From NCBI RefSeq assembly GCF_032854445.1, contig NC_088305.1, positions 4,505,152 through 4,569,151 of the forward strand: a stretch of 64,000 nucleotides of DNA, in the 5' to 3' direction. The DNA is from Liolophura sinensis. Taxonomy: Eukaryota; Mollusca; Polyplacophora; Chitonida; Chitonidae. The notes beneath the pieces are model-generated. The model ran no database searches. It saw only the letters and a list, made by a program, of their open reading frames with translations, and was not told the origin of the DNA. This document shows, in pieces, positions 34,343 through 45,139 of this stretch (positions are counted from its first letter, which is position 1; every line of letters begins with the position of its first letter). The translations under genes were made by a program, and so were the position numbers.

Positions 34343-35310
34343 GAAATTTACGTATGGCACATGAAATGCCATTAGCTGGTCACTTGGGTGTTAACAAGAC
34401 CTACTACAGGATACTGAACCACTTCTTTTGACCAGGATTAAAGGGAGATGTAACCCAGTTTTGTAAATCATGTCATACATGCCAGGTAGTGGGTGAGCCT
34501 AATCAGACTATTCCTAAGGCACCATTAGAGCCTGTACCAGCTTTTCAAGAGCCATTCTACAGAATATTAATTGATTGATTGTGTAGGTCCTCTACCTAAG
34601 ACGAAGTCTGGGAATCAGTAAGTGTTAACTATTATGTGTACAGCAACCAGATTTCCCGAGGCTGTTCCTTTAAGGAATATAAACACCAAGTCTGTTGTCA
34701 AAGCTTTAACAAAGTTTTTTACTCTGTTTGGTTTACCCAAATCCATACAGTCTGATCAAGGTTCAAACTTTATGTCTGGTATTTTTCAGCAAGTTATGTA
34801 CCAGTTAGGCATTAAAAATACAAGTCTTCTGCCTACCACCCAGAAAGTCAAGGTGCAATTGAAAGATTTCACGAAACATTAAAGAACGTGATTAAGACTC
34901 ATTGTTATGACACAGAGAAAGACTGGGATGAAGGTAGTCCATTTCTTATGTTTGCTGTTTGAGAGTCAGTACAAGAATCACTGGGTTTCAGTCCATTTGA
35001 TTTAGTATTTGGACATACTGTTAGAGGACCATTGTTAATTTTCAAGGAATAGTTTCTCAATGATTACACAAGTAATGTAAATCTGTTGGATTATGTATCT
35101 GATTTTCGTGCTAAGCTTATCAGATCATGTGAATTGGCTAAAGCCAATCTTGAATGTACTCAGAAGAATATGAAACGTAGATATGATGAGCAATCTCTTG
35201 TTCGGTCATTTCAGCCTGGTCAGAAAGTTTTAGTATTGTTACCTGTACCTGCTAAATGCTTTGATGTCAGATATTTTGGTCCATATTTTGTTGACAAAAA
35301 AGCTGAGTGA
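34343..35310 (+). pseudogene. Integrase of Gmr1-like element (disrupted)
   Basis: Directly follows the protease region without RT between. HHCC zinc-binding residues appear as H...H in PLAGHLGVNKTYYRIL and CKSCHTC (34440-34490). A TGA at 34429-34431 replaces the Trp of a W-P-G motif. The first catalytic Asp lies in RILID (~34565), where an ATTGATTG duplication shifts the frame. The second is in SDQGSNF (~34752). The Glu is in AIERFHETL (GAA at 34861-34863), in a frame different from the preceding part. The C-terminal segment has SPFDLVFGHTVRGPL and, at 35086-35310, KRRYDEQSLVRSFQPGQKVL and RYFGPYFV, the GPY/F module. The DDE residues are all identifiable but not in one frame. Confidence 0.9.
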
Positions 35311-35467
35311 GCTTAACTGTGTTGTTTAAACACCTGATCGACGCAAATCAAGTCAGTTATGTCAGAATGTCAGAAATGACACTGACAACACTGCTGTACA
35401 TTCTGTTAATGTTGTTGCTGCTGACATTGACCAGAGTTGCTGTAATGCAGATGACATTGGCGAACAG

Positions 35468-35968
35468 TTGGTTGATTCTAAACTCAATTCTTTGAAGCTT
35501 CAGAATTCAGATGTCTTAAAACAACTTGATTCTAAACTGCAACATCTGGAACCCATTCAGCAACAGCAACTGTCTGAACTTGTTTATGAGTTTTCACATT
35601 TTTTTCCGGATGTACCATCAAGAACTGATGTTATTTTTCAGGATGTTGCTGTAGGTGCTGTTTTGCTTCAGGAAGACAATCTTGGTGTTGATCATCCAGT
35701 TTGTTTCTTTTCCTGTAAACTTAACAAGTTTCAGAGAAATTATTCAACTGTTGAAAAAGAATATTTGTCTCTTATTTTAGTTCTACAACATTTTGAAGTT
35801 TGTGTAACAGCTTTGAGACAACCTGTGATTATAAATACTGATCACAATCCACTTGTGTTTCTACAGAAAGTTAAGTGAAAGAATCAGAGATTGTTACGGT
35901 GGAGTTTATTGTCGCAACATGTTAAGGGAAAAGATAATGTTATTGTACACTGCTTATGTCGTGTATAA
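35468..35968 (+). pseudogene. RT stub fused to RNase H, end of pol
   Basis: A 136-codon open frame begins with the pre-RT segment LDSKLQHLEPIQQQQLSELV and FSHFFPDVPSRTDV, equivalent to the start of RT in the relative at 28951. It then passes without a stop into VAVGAVLLQEDNLGVDHPVC, LNKFQRNYSTVEKEYLSLIL and IINTDHNPLVFLQ, the RNase H-like domain. The whole RT fingers and palm, including YxDD, are missing between about 35630 and 35640. A TGA at 35876-35878 interrupts RNase H, after which the same frame reads NQRLLRW and VKGKDNVIVHCLCRV before a TAA at 35966. That tail is the usual end of Ty3/gypsy RNase H, so pol ends here, not in integrase. Confidence 0.9.
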
Positions 35969-36083
35969 GTTGTGTATAAAATGTTTAATTGCATGTGGTT
36001 TTACAATGTTGTATATATTATTGTTTAACATATATTGTTTAACATATACTGAAAGTAAAAAAACAAGTTAGGAAAACTTTTTC

Positions 36084-36093
36084 CACAAAAGGG
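36084..36093 (+). other. Polypurine tract of the LTR element
   Basis: CACAAAAGGG sits immediately 5' of the 3' LTR start, where plus-strand priming occurs in LTR elements. Assigned by position and composition. Confidence 0.65.
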
Positions 36094-36821
36094 TGTGCTA
36101 TGTGCACAACTGCCGTCAGCTTCTAAATTTAGCTTGCCACTGTTTACATATGCTGAGTTCAGGCCCTGCTGTCTGCCTCTGCCTTAGAATGTTCCAGAAT
36201 ACGTTCAGTTCGGGGCCTGTTTGTTTACAACAAGTGTTCAAAAATTTTCTTATTCTAGTAAATTCCACCAGTCTATGTAAGACCTATGAAAGCAGGTGAA
36301 AGGAGGAGAAAGGAGAATTACTGAGAGTTTGGATGCTTTCGCTGTGTATTACTTTAGTAGGCCTTTTGTGCTGAAGTTTGGTGTCTTTATAGCCGCTGGC
36401 TTTGTTATATCATATCTCCACCGTGCACTTGTTCAGTCTGAACTTGTATATTTAATTTGTGTTCTTGTGTACACAGTGCCTATTAGTACACGGACCGTGT
36501 CTGTGGAATTTTGTGTATATTTGGTCATACACTCAGTTATACTGTGGATTTTCCCTCTTATCAATATTGCCTCTGTGCAATTTTTAAGCATTGTGGAGTA
36601 TATGTGTCCGTTTGGACTTGACGGTTGTACATGTAAGTATTTTAGTATTTGTATAGATACTGCTATCCTTTCCTGTTAAACTTGTTGTCTGTTCTTGTTA
36701 AACCTAATAAATTGTTATAAAATAAAAATCTGCTGGTTTTGGTTACTTTTTTGTGCGGCTAAACTGCCGTGTATTTCGAACAAGCCATCCCTTTGTAATA
36801 CAGACAGTTTGGGTTGTAGCA
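36094..36821 (+). repeat. 3' LTR
   Basis: Begins TGTGCTATGTGCACAACTGC and ends GGTTGTAGCA. AATAAA at 36706-36711. It is collinear with the 5' LTR. The sequence resuming at 36822 (ATATGCAAAGGCTGTGAAAG) is the interrupted PLE-like RT. Confidence 0.9.
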
Positions 36822-37390
36822 ATATGCAAAGGCTGTGAAAGATATTTATCCACCATGGATTTATAGGAAACCACAGACTCTTCAGATGGCACATCTTATC
36901 TGGACCAATATTTCTACAGAGACCCAAGTGGTTTACTCTCCCACAGACTTTACCACAAGAGAGACAGTTTCAATATTGACATTGTAAATCACCCTTACTT
37001 GGACAGCACTATACCGAAAGGTCCTGCATAGCGCGTGCACATAATACATGTAGTATTTGTTAGATCCTGCGTGCTGTGTGACGATTTCAATCAACGTCAC
37101 AAGTTATTACAGAAAAAAAACAGTGTGTCAAGGTTATTCCATCAAACGCTTTCAATCCAAGTTTTTTGAGTTTTACAATGAGTACTCATTGAATGAATTC
37201 TCTTGTAAGTAAATATGGACAGAGGTGTTCAGAATCTCTGGCACTGTGCTTTATGATTGTGTCTAATTCTGCTTAACCCATGTCAAAGGTGGTATATTCA
37301 TCGTGTTGAATTAGATCGCTACGTTGGACATAAGGGTAGCTGCAGTCAAAGCAAAACTGAGATACGCATGTTTTTATCGACAACTGACAA
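36822..37390 (+). pseudogene. PLE-like reverse transcriptase, 3' half and 3' region
   Basis: Resumes the RT interrupted at 31256. Compared with the reverse complement of 47600-47850, the frames give a VKDIYPP-like start, then segments corresponding to LKETTGSPDGTSYL, YHKRDSFNFDIVN (split over frames as TTRETVSILTL) and the downstream noncoding part with GTGTCAAGGTTATTCCATCA and TCTTGTAAGTAAATATGGAC. It ends near 37390 where an LTR-like fragment begins. Many frameshifts. Confidence 0.7.
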
Positions 37391-37394
37391 AGAC

Positions 37395-37650
37395 TGCCAG
37401 CTTTACAACTCCTTCGCTTATATTTTATAGATTAACGTAAAGAAAATTCTTGATGGTTTGATCGTAAAGATGTTTACAACACCGAAGAACCGAGAACGCT
37501 CGACTGAATTATCGTACAGGCTATAACGTACGCAAAGGGGAAAATGTAGGTCACACACTCACCAGGAAAGCTCAATAATAAACAAAAAAATATAATACAA
37601 TATTTAAAGACGGGATTCGTAACAATTCTGACGACTATATAACTTGCCGT
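37395..37650 (-). repeat. LTR fragment related to the LTR at 26770-27695
   Basis: Shares TTGATGGTTTGATCG, ACGCTC(A/G)ACTGAATT, CAAAGGGGAAAAT(A/G)TAGGTCA and ATTTAAAGAC with 27480-27690 in the same order. No pol sequence is attached, so it is a solo or truncated LTR. It sits directly against the PLE-like copy. Confidence 0.75.
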
Positions 37651-38130
37651 GTTGTTCAACCGTAAGACAAAGAAGTCAGTATCTAGATGGCTGGAAAAAT
37701 CCTCGAAGCGAGCAGTAAACTAGGCTGTCACGAAGAACGGACGTTATTGTTATTACCTCGACCATCTTGATCGTTAGCTGACCTTACGATGCGATTTCCA
37801 CACAGATTAGATTTATATCCTGTCGTTTAGGACGGATTCATGAATTAACGCACACAGTTTGTCATGGAAACGGTATTGATCTAGTCTGGAGATAGAAATA
37901 AAGATTAGTCGCAATCTTGCATGTCACAATCTTGCATGCCGATGAAGATATTACGTTGCCCGCGGATACATGAAGCAACAAACATACCAATATGCGAATA
38001 GTGCCTGTTTACAACTTCAGATGCGGAGAAACTTGATACTGTGGCATATAAACGCAATTTGAATTTGAGTTAAGTTTTAGAAAAGGATTTATGTTTATCT
38101 GAGGAAACCGTGTGCTTTATACCTTAACTG
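37650..38130. other. No gene recognised
   Basis: About 480 bases without recognisable coding or repeat content, apart from a small imperfect duplication of CAATCTTGCATG at about 37911-37940. Confidence 0.4.
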
Positions 38131-39020
38131 CTTTGAGCATGAGTTACCGTGCTGAGACACCGTTAGCCATATCTTAAATGGTTTAGCCCTTCTCCTCATC
38201 TTTAATGTATGGTAGAACATAGCGAAATCAAGGGCAACCCCTCGTCCATCCACAGGTTGCTGGCAGACTTTCCCAAGTATGACCGGGCACATCTTTAATA
38301 GTTTACTTGTGTTAATATCACATAACACGAGTACTGACGTTTGAATCATCGTGTGTTTGTTAGTTTGCGCTAAGTATACCAATGTCTACATAGTTTTTGT
38401 CATACAACTACCGAGAACCCTCGATTTGACTATTCTTGAAGTTGATGATCAAAACTACGTTCCATAATTGTATTTTCCACTTTCACATACCCTGTGTAGA
38501 ATGGCATTTTGAGGCTTCCTAAACAACGTAAACTCACGGAGAGCAAACTGTTACCTGAATGAAACCACTGACATATAGGTCTCGTGTGTTTTCTGGATTC
38601 CATTTTTTTAAAACGAAGTGCCAGACCATTTGATTGTCCGTTTAATTCTCGGACAGGGTTACTATGGAAGTCACTGCACGTTTCATTCTTGTTTCCGCGT
38701 TTATTTGGCAGTCATTTTAAGTTAAGATCAGTTCATGCAGGTCTCTTCTCCGGTCGTACGCGGGAAGGTCTGCCAACATCCTCCCGCCATAATGCTGGTC
38801 GTCGTCGTATAAGTGAAATATCCCTGAGTACGGCGTGAAATACCAATCAAATAAATAAATAAATAAAGATCTTTGTTTTTTCATCGCCGTATTTGTCCTC
38901 CCTTGCATGGAGATGTAGAGGGGCTTACCGTTAAACATCTTTCCATGACCTAGTCCTATTAGATGGTCCAGTCAACGTGGATGACAATGTGTTCAGAGAA
39001 AGACAACTTCTACACCTGCC
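38130..39020 (+). repeat. Family-I repeat copy, interrupted by a SINE
   Basis: Collinear with 53940-54740 and (partly) 42765-43230. Shared: TTAAATAGTTTAC-like start, GATTGTCCGTTTAATTC, CACGTTTCATTCTTGTTTCC, CCTCCCTTGCATGGAGATGT and CCATGACCTAGTCCTA. A SINE-A splits it at 38731-38868. It includes a short SINE-like block CCACAGGTTGCTGGCAGACT at 38249-38268, also seen at 53945 in the paired copy. Noncoding. Confidence 0.7.
38731..38868 (+). mobile_element. SINE-A insertion within family-I repeat
   Basis: Body (GGTCGTACGCGGGAAGGTCT, CGCCATAATGCTGGTCGTCG, GTATAAGTGAAATATCCCTG) and tail (CAAATAAATAAATAAA). The flanks AAGATC (left, ~38724) and AAGATC (right, ~38866) are a candidate short target-site duplication. 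The related family-I copy at 54530-54560 runs through this site uninterrupted. Internally deleted and without the tRNA head. Confidence 0.85.
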
Positions 39021-39590
39021 TATCGTTGAATCCACTCCTCGCTCTGGTAACCCAGACAGGGATAGCTCTCAGACCTTTCTGTGTCTGTAAAACGGATGCT
39101 TTAAAAATCGTCGATAGGTACGATATTTAAAAAAAAAAAAAACAAACGGAGGGGAGGTAACTCCATAATGACGAGAAGGTACCGCCAAGTGGCGCTACTA
39201 AAATCTCCACGCAGATGTTAACCTTAGAAATGAACGGGTCCGAACACAGATCAGGACACACAGATTAGCCCAGTACCAATACTGTTCATTTCGATTACCA
39301 TTTTTCTGTTTTTCTTTATCTGATAGTTGGTTAACGCCATAATCGAGATTTTTAAATTATTCCTTTGCGTTTAGTTTTAGTTGCGTCTGGAAGAAACGGG
39401 AATGTCCGGGGTAAACCACCGACCTGACAAGTTACTCACGAAATTTCTGCCATGTGAGATACAGATGTGTACACCATATTAATGGTAAACAGTTCATCCT
39501 CAACGAATGTTGGAATTTGCAAACAAACACACTCTAAATACTGACCTCTAACTGTCACCGAATCTATGCGATGAAACAGACAATCGTTTA
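39020..39590. other. No gene recognised
   Basis: A 12-base A run at about 39129-39140 is the only visible feature. Confidence 0.4.
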
Positions 39591-39900
39591 ACAGCCGTCA
39601 ACCAAGGTGGACGTTCCAGTTCAATAACCGCAAGGCAAATTCCCAAAACGACGTACAACACAACTCACTAAAGAATGAATACAGTGCAAGGAGAAAGAGA
39701 AGCAGTCAGTTGTTTTCTATGATGTTGTAAAGACGAAAGGTGTATTCTAGGCGACTGAGTGAAATCAGTATTCAAATCGTGTATTGTCGAGTTGTTTATA
39801 ATAAATTATGTATCTCAGTTGCGCTATAACTGTTCATATATCCAACGGGGCAATCTAATTCAACACGATGCATACACCCTGTTACCCCGGATTAAACCAA
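39590..39900 (-). mobile_element. PLE-like 3' end, truncated
   Basis: CAGCCGTCAACCAAGGTGGA, CGTTCCAGTTCAATAACCGC, AATTCCCAAAACGACGTACA, then GTATTCTAGGCGACTGAGTG and CAATCTAATTCAACACGATG match the terminal part of the minus-strand copy at 46985-47420. No RT coding. Confidence 0.75.
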
Positions 39901-40364
39901 ATTAGGCATAATAATGAAACAGAGCCCGAAGCTCACAGGAAGTGAGAGCGAAGAAATCTGCTAATTACAAGCCCATTCCCCAATTCTCAAACCATTCCAG
40001 TGGAATTAGGAAAGGTAAAATTCCCTTGATTTCGCACGGTAAGAAAAATGATCAGCTGAAAATAGTGGCTGTATTTATGCAACAGAACAATTAAACAAGT
40101 CTGACTTAGTCACCTGTGTTTACATTGTTACCAATGAATAACAACCACGGAACATACACAGGTCAATTTCGTACCTTTACCTTGTACAGAGTGGGTCTGG
40201 TGAAGCACACTGCTACAATTTCAACGCTGTAAGAATGCATCAGTTGAATCAACCGGTTGACCTGACAATTTTAAGGAGTTTATTTCCCATCAGAAGTAGA
40301 TTTAATTCAAGAAATGTTGCTAGGTGGACGTCAATAGGAACTTTCGGACATTTAGTTGACTCTA

Positions 40365-40860
40365 TCTCCTTTGGGATATAACAGGGTGAACGCCAACAAC
40401 TGGGGGCAATAAATTGCGACAACCTAATTATCAGCCAGTAGAATAAATTGCCCTGACTTTAGCCGTACTGTGTCTATTAATTTGAATATGCCTACCTCGG
40501 ACATATTGCTGACTTATCAATTGCTCTCTGGTCATCTGACAAGGGCCTCCATGAAATATGTTTGCCGATTTAATCAGTTGCAACTGATGGACGGTCTCTT
40601 TTTATGAGCGTTAGACTATCCCTGGGCCATTAACAATTGTCCGTCTTACTCTATTTCTGGATGCCAATTTGCAGGTTGTTAGAATCCAATTTACACCATC
40701 TTCAAACAATAATTAGCTTGTGATGAGAGTATTTTGGCTCCACTTCGTGCGCATTTAATTGAAAAAACAACCGCCTCGTCTTCATGCAGCCAAATACCAA
40801 GGGATGTAATAATCACGTGACACAAGAGGCATTTCAACATCCGGTGTTATTTTCTTCCCA
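40365..40860 (+). repeat. Family-D repeat copy
   Basis: Shares AAATTGCCCTGACTTTAGCC, GACTTATCAATTGCTCTCTG, TCTATTTCTGGATGCCAATT, AATAATTAGCTTGTGATGAG and TAATAATCACGTGACACAAG with the copies at 19975 and 24265. Noncoding. Confidence 0.75.
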
Positions 40861-40948
40861 GTAGTCCTTGACCCGATTGACATGTGGGGTCAAGTACACA
40901 CCACCACCATAGCACCTAAGGTAGCTTTCTGATTGGCTGTTCGCAAAC

Positions 40949-41235
40949 CTATCTTTGAATGATGACAGCCTCCTTCTTCCCAAATAGGTCAGCTATTCGT
41001 GAACCAAGTCTTTGGGGGAATTCCTCACTGACACGGTCGTAAAGAGTACAGCTATCAATTTCATCGTTATCAAATTCATCCACCCGTGACCTAACATTTG
41101 TCTTTAAAGCTAAAATAAATCTGTGAAAATCTGTCAAAAACACCTTAAAGTAAGTAAGGTAGAATTTGGTTTCCTTCCACTCAAACCGGTGGATTGTTTG
41201 AAGGTGTGTTTGGATAACATTGCTGTATCGGCCAA
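40949..41235 (-). CDS. Candidate terminal exon, unknown protein
   Basis: A minus-strand open frame of about 95 codons ends at a stop at 40949. It begins right after a pyrimidine-rich tract plus AG (GATTTTTTGTATCCAG, AG at 41236-41237), a plausible splice acceptor, with the first full codon at 41233. The product is charged and non-repetitive, for example LTYFKVFLTDFHRFILALKT and FPQRLGSRIADLFGKKEAVI. There is no in-frame ATG, so if real it is not a first exon. I do not recognise a family. No AATAAA is near the stop. It could equally be a fragment of a DNA-transposon protein or chance. It lies just beside a family-D repeat. Confidence 0.3.
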
Positions 41236-41239
41236 CTGG

Positions 41240-42330
41240 ATACAAAAAATCTTTTATCTTTGAAGTTATTCCCTACTTGAAGAAGGAAAAATTGCCCACG
41301 AGTTGCCATGGTTGTGTTGCACGTCCACGTAGACGCACATACCTGTCACTTGTGTCAAACTTAGAAGGATTTACCTCACTGTGAAAACAGGATGCACGCT
41401 CCTATCACATGTGGTTCTAGCACAGTACTGCTTCCTACAGGAGACTTCTCAAGCGCTTGCGCTCTCCCTAACAGTTAGAAATCGTTAATCTAGCACCTCT
41501 GCCTAGAGTATATCCCCGCCAATGAAACAGCCTCGAGTTGAACAATGAAGGAAGTCTGTACTGGGCCTTACGTTAATAGAACAGGGCAGGTAACAAGAGT
41601 CTAGGTACAGCATTACTTTCCCGACGACATCCTGGCTTCACGGTGGCCTCTTTACTTTTGAAAACACAAACGCATTCTTGTAACCTGTGCAGGGCGTTTT
41701 AACGTGCAAGTACCCTTTCCACGAATCTGTGGGAATTTAAATATTTTTTTGCACAGGGGGATTTCCCATTCCCCCCTAGCGCGTATTTACTAATATCACT
41801 TTTAGTGTTTTAATGTTTTATCACAATAGTGAAGTACAATGTGGCTTTTGTTTCTTTCAACCTTGCATCGTATAATGTATTTTTATCGAAAGCAATGACT
41901 ACAGTCTCGAGATGGTTGACTCGATTATAGCTGTGACAACTTCACAAACTTTTGTGAACTAAAGTGAGCAAAATTTCGTCCGGATCAGATCAATCAAATA
42001 GGTGATCTTGCTGTTTAAATTGAAATAAATTGAAATTTAAAGTTACTCAACCAGGGAGGGTGTGGAGATACAATATAGTCATTGTAGACGTTAGGGTTAC
42101 CCATCTCAGCGAAGGCGGTTTGTCTTTTCCCGTGTAAGTATAAAACCTTATGTGTAAGCTTCCAAATGGACAACTTATGTTTAAGTACACGAACGCCACT
42201 GAGCATAAAAATACTTCAGAGATTCCTACAGACATGTATAACGACGAACCGAATTATACCAAGTTCATTTTGCCTCGTGCGAGAACATTGACGCTAAAGA
42301 TCAACCTCGATAATTCTCGCTTTGTAACGT
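41240..42330. other. No gene recognised
   Basis: No repeat or gene identified. The downstream side (in minus sense, upstream) of the candidate exon would lie here if it belongs to a gene. Confidence 0.4.
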
Positions 42331-42334
42331 GTTA

Positions 42335-42490
42335 TCCTCGCCAGAACCGATAGTGTAAAGACCACTTCATCATCTCCTATCTCCAAACAGAAATTCCGGT
42401 GAAAAACGATTTTAAAATGTTTAACTTGGAAAATCACGCATATTTGTGTGATGGAAAATCCAGCGGAACTTCTACTTGCCAACTGATTTA
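42335..42490. repeat. Family-H repeat fragment
   Basis: CCAGAACCGATAG, ATCTCCTATCTCCAAACAG, AAAAACGATTTTAAAATG and TTGTGTGATGGAAAATCC correspond in order to 23690-23810. Confidence 0.55.
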
Positions 42491-42607
42491 TCGTGCTCAG
42501 CGAATAATTGGAGAAGAGAAGTGTACTTAATACATGCTGTATAACGTTTAAACATATAATTTGATGCTGGATATAATTTTTAAAGATATACTTTGTTTTT
42601 CTAAATT

Positions 42608-42745
42608 ATAAATTTGATTGGTGTTTTACGCCCAAGTCAGTTATATGGATTACGTCAATTACACGAAGGCCGCCAGAATTATGATAAAAGGAAACCGAGC
42701 AGAGCCCGGGGAGGCAAACGGTCACCCACAGGCTGCTGCCAGACT
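42608..42745 (-). repeat. SINE-A copy, diverged
   Basis: TTTGATTGGTGTTTTACGCC, ACACGAAGGCCGCCAGAATT, GGAAACCGAGCAGAGCCCGG and CACCCACAGGCTGCTGCCAG follow the SINE-A order. The head is missing. The right end merges into an ATTTATTT tract. Confidence 0.8.
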
Positions 42746-42764
42746 ATTTATTTATGTATTTGAA

Positions 42765-43230
42765 TGGTATTTATTGTCTCATTTGTTTATTCGATCACCT
42801 CTCCCTAAACAACGGAGAATGACGGAGAGCAATGATTAACCTTACTTAAACCGCCGACTATAAGTCATCGCAAAAACAAACCAATTTCCGATTCCAGGTT
42901 TATAAAACGAGACGCAAAACTGATTGATTGTTTAATTCACGCAAAAACCGGGGTACTATGCAAATCACTACATATTTCAAGCTTATTTCCCCGTGGTTTT
43001 TATTCCACATTAGTGTCAAATTAAGGCCTTGGGTTTCCTTAGATGGAAAATGACGCCCGTATTTGTAACTTGATATTTTTTCCACCCCCACGTGGAGATG
43101 TAGTGCGACTTAGAATGAAGCTTCTTTTCCATGGCCTAGTGCCATAGAATAATCCATTCATCGGGGATGACAATAATTGCAAATCGATGTGTTTAGAGGG
43201 AGACTTTTTTGTAAACTGGCCTTTTGCTGA
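42765..43230 (+). repeat. Family-I repeat copy
   Basis: Shares ACTGATTGATTGT(T)TAATTC, ATTTCAAGCTTATT, CACGTGGAGATGTAG, CCATGGCCTAGTGCCATA and TCATCGGGGATGACAAT with 54415-54700 and 38630-38990. Noncoding. Confidence 0.7.
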
Positions 43231-43614
43231 AGCCACCATTTGTACAGTAACCAAGAAAACAATTCTAAGTGAAGCTCGCAGCAGCTGGAGAATAATTATA
43301 CTTCTCATTATATAATATATAATATTATGTATCATTTGTTCGTGGAATTCTGCTCAACTATATTACGATGGTTGTGAACCAGTTTCGGCAATGTTAAAAC
43401 AATAATTAGTGTATAATGAAAGCAATTCGATGTTCCAACTGACGGTGGAACATAAAATGTAAGCGTTTCACTAGAAAAAAATGTCTGGTCGTCACATGTA
43501 AAACAATCAATGGAAGTGATAAAAGCAATTTCAAAGCCCAGTCTGTTCCTGATCTGTTCCCCTTGCATTGCTTTAATGTGATTGTATGTTTAATGTGATG
43601 ACAACAGAGCATTT

Positions 43615-43860
43615 TGAGTAATTCTAAACCAGTGACGTCTAATAAATTGCAATTAACATCACTGCATATTGTTTTACCAAATTCTTCTTAAGCCATGGTG
43701 TTAGGAGGCTTGCAAATTGTTACAATTTATGCATTTGCATGAAGGGTTAGAATATAACCCTACAAGGTAAATTGATAAGAGGTCACAGGTTACGTGCTAC
43801 CATTTGCCGGCTGCTCTTATCTTACTCTCTATGTTGTAGGCCTTTACTTATATTATAAAG
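43615..43860 (+). repeat. Family-F repeat copy
   Basis: ACCAGTGACGTCTAATAAAT, TTGCAATTAACATCAC, ATAACCCTACAAGGTAAATT and TACCATTTGCCGGCTG match 54845-55105 in the same order and 46580-46860 in inverse. Confidence 0.7.
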
Positions 43861-44084
43861 TATTATACTTTTGGGATGTCTGTTATTTTCTGCTGCAGGT
43901 AGAGTCTGTTCTGCACCAAAAAATTTGCCTTTTTTCAGGATTTATATTTTGCAGGCGCAATGCCGCCAGATTTACTGGATCTATTCAACTGCTTACCTAA
44001 AACAGTAACAGCGTTTTAAGTAATGTGCATTATCTTGATGTATCCTGTTCAGGTTATCAAGGCTATCGATTTGCTCCTTTGCCT

Positions 44085-45135
44085 CGGTCCAGTTTATATA
44101 TGTTAGGTTTTGGCCAGAAAGTTTGTTGGAAAGTCGATGAGAAATCATCAGCTCAGACTTCAAGGTTAAACTAAATCTGTATCATGTCTTCTTGATATGT
44201 TATTGTCTTATTATGTAACAAGGTAGAACCCACGCTTAGGTCTGTATACCCTGTTAACACCGATGTCCTCCTTTATCGAAAGCACGAATATCCACCGCTT
44301 GTTTCACCGAAAATTCTACACACGATAACGTACTTCCATGTATGTCTATCCCGTTACCAATCTACTTTTAAGATGTTGTCTGTTTTATCTCGCTCGCATG
44401 CTAGTTGACAGTAAAGCGTTTTGGAGTTTTATTTTTGACAATATAACGACTTCCCGCAGTTTTATCTAAACCTCCGTACGTGTTACTCGAGTCGGAGGCA
44501 CAGAGTGATTTGAATGTAATCATATCACGTGCAGTTGAAGCCGTTTCCAGGTAGGGAGGAAGTCCATTTTTTCCCGTTTATTTTGTTTGGGGCAAGAGAC
44601 AATGCCCTTTTGGAAATCGCTAAACGTTTCCTGCATGCAGAATGCAGTGCTTCCCTGGATAAAAAAAAAGTGTTTTAAAAGGTTTTTCTGTTCCGGTTTT
44701 GTAACAAGTTCACCTCCCTGAAACTGTTGAAGTTTTTTTTAAAAACTCCTACATGTATATCCAATTAATGACCTTCACGTTTTGCTTCGAACTAGTCCCG
44801 TCAACGATTCTTCTACGTCTGAAAACTCTTCCATAATTAACATGGTTAGGACATACATGTAGATGAATGTTGTACATTAGCTGGGAAAAAACAATAAAAG
44901 ATTCCCTTGTCCGGACTTTGCTGCAAGAGAACCTCGCCGGAACTGGTTGTTCATGTGTGTTTTTATATATTATTACAGGTATATCCAGGCGGTGACATTG
45001 GTTTTGTGTTAAATCAATTTGTAATTCTTGATGTAAGATGAAAGACGTATTAAGTCACGAAAACTCCTCCTGGAATTCCGATATCTCCCGTCAACAAAAT
45101 GCTGTGATTACCTTGATAAATTGCGTGTCCAAATG
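44085..45135 (+). repeat. Family-E repeat copy, ~1 kb
   Basis: Collinear with 51985-52965 and the end of 55980-56340. Shared: CCAGTTTATATATGT, CCTCGCCGGAAC, TTGTTCATGTGTGTTTTTAT, TTAAATCAATTTGTAATTCT and CGAAAACTCCTCCTGGAATT. No conserved frame, no inverted ends seen. Nature unknown. Confidence 0.65.
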
Positions 45136-45139
45136 GGGT

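Larger units (their letters stand above)
31257..36821 (+). mobile_element. Gmr1-like Ty3/gypsy LTR retrotransposon, full-length outline
   Basis: Layout: 5' LTR 31257-32007; PBS 32011-32027; gag from 32153; zinc knuckle 33356-33397; protease ~33640-33900; integrase ~34340-35310; RT N-terminal stub 35468-35637; RNase H 35638-35968; polypurine tract ~36084-36093; 3' LTR 36094-36821. A 4-base ATAT flanks both sides (31253-31256 and 36822-36825), plausible as target-site duplication although the site is AT-simple. INT precedes RT/RNase H, as in Gmr1-like elements. No envelope-like frame. RT palm is missing and there are several stops and frameshifts, so it cannot move unaided. The LTRs differ by about 5% over the first ~430 bases by eye, so it is not a recent insertion. 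Confidence 0.9.
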
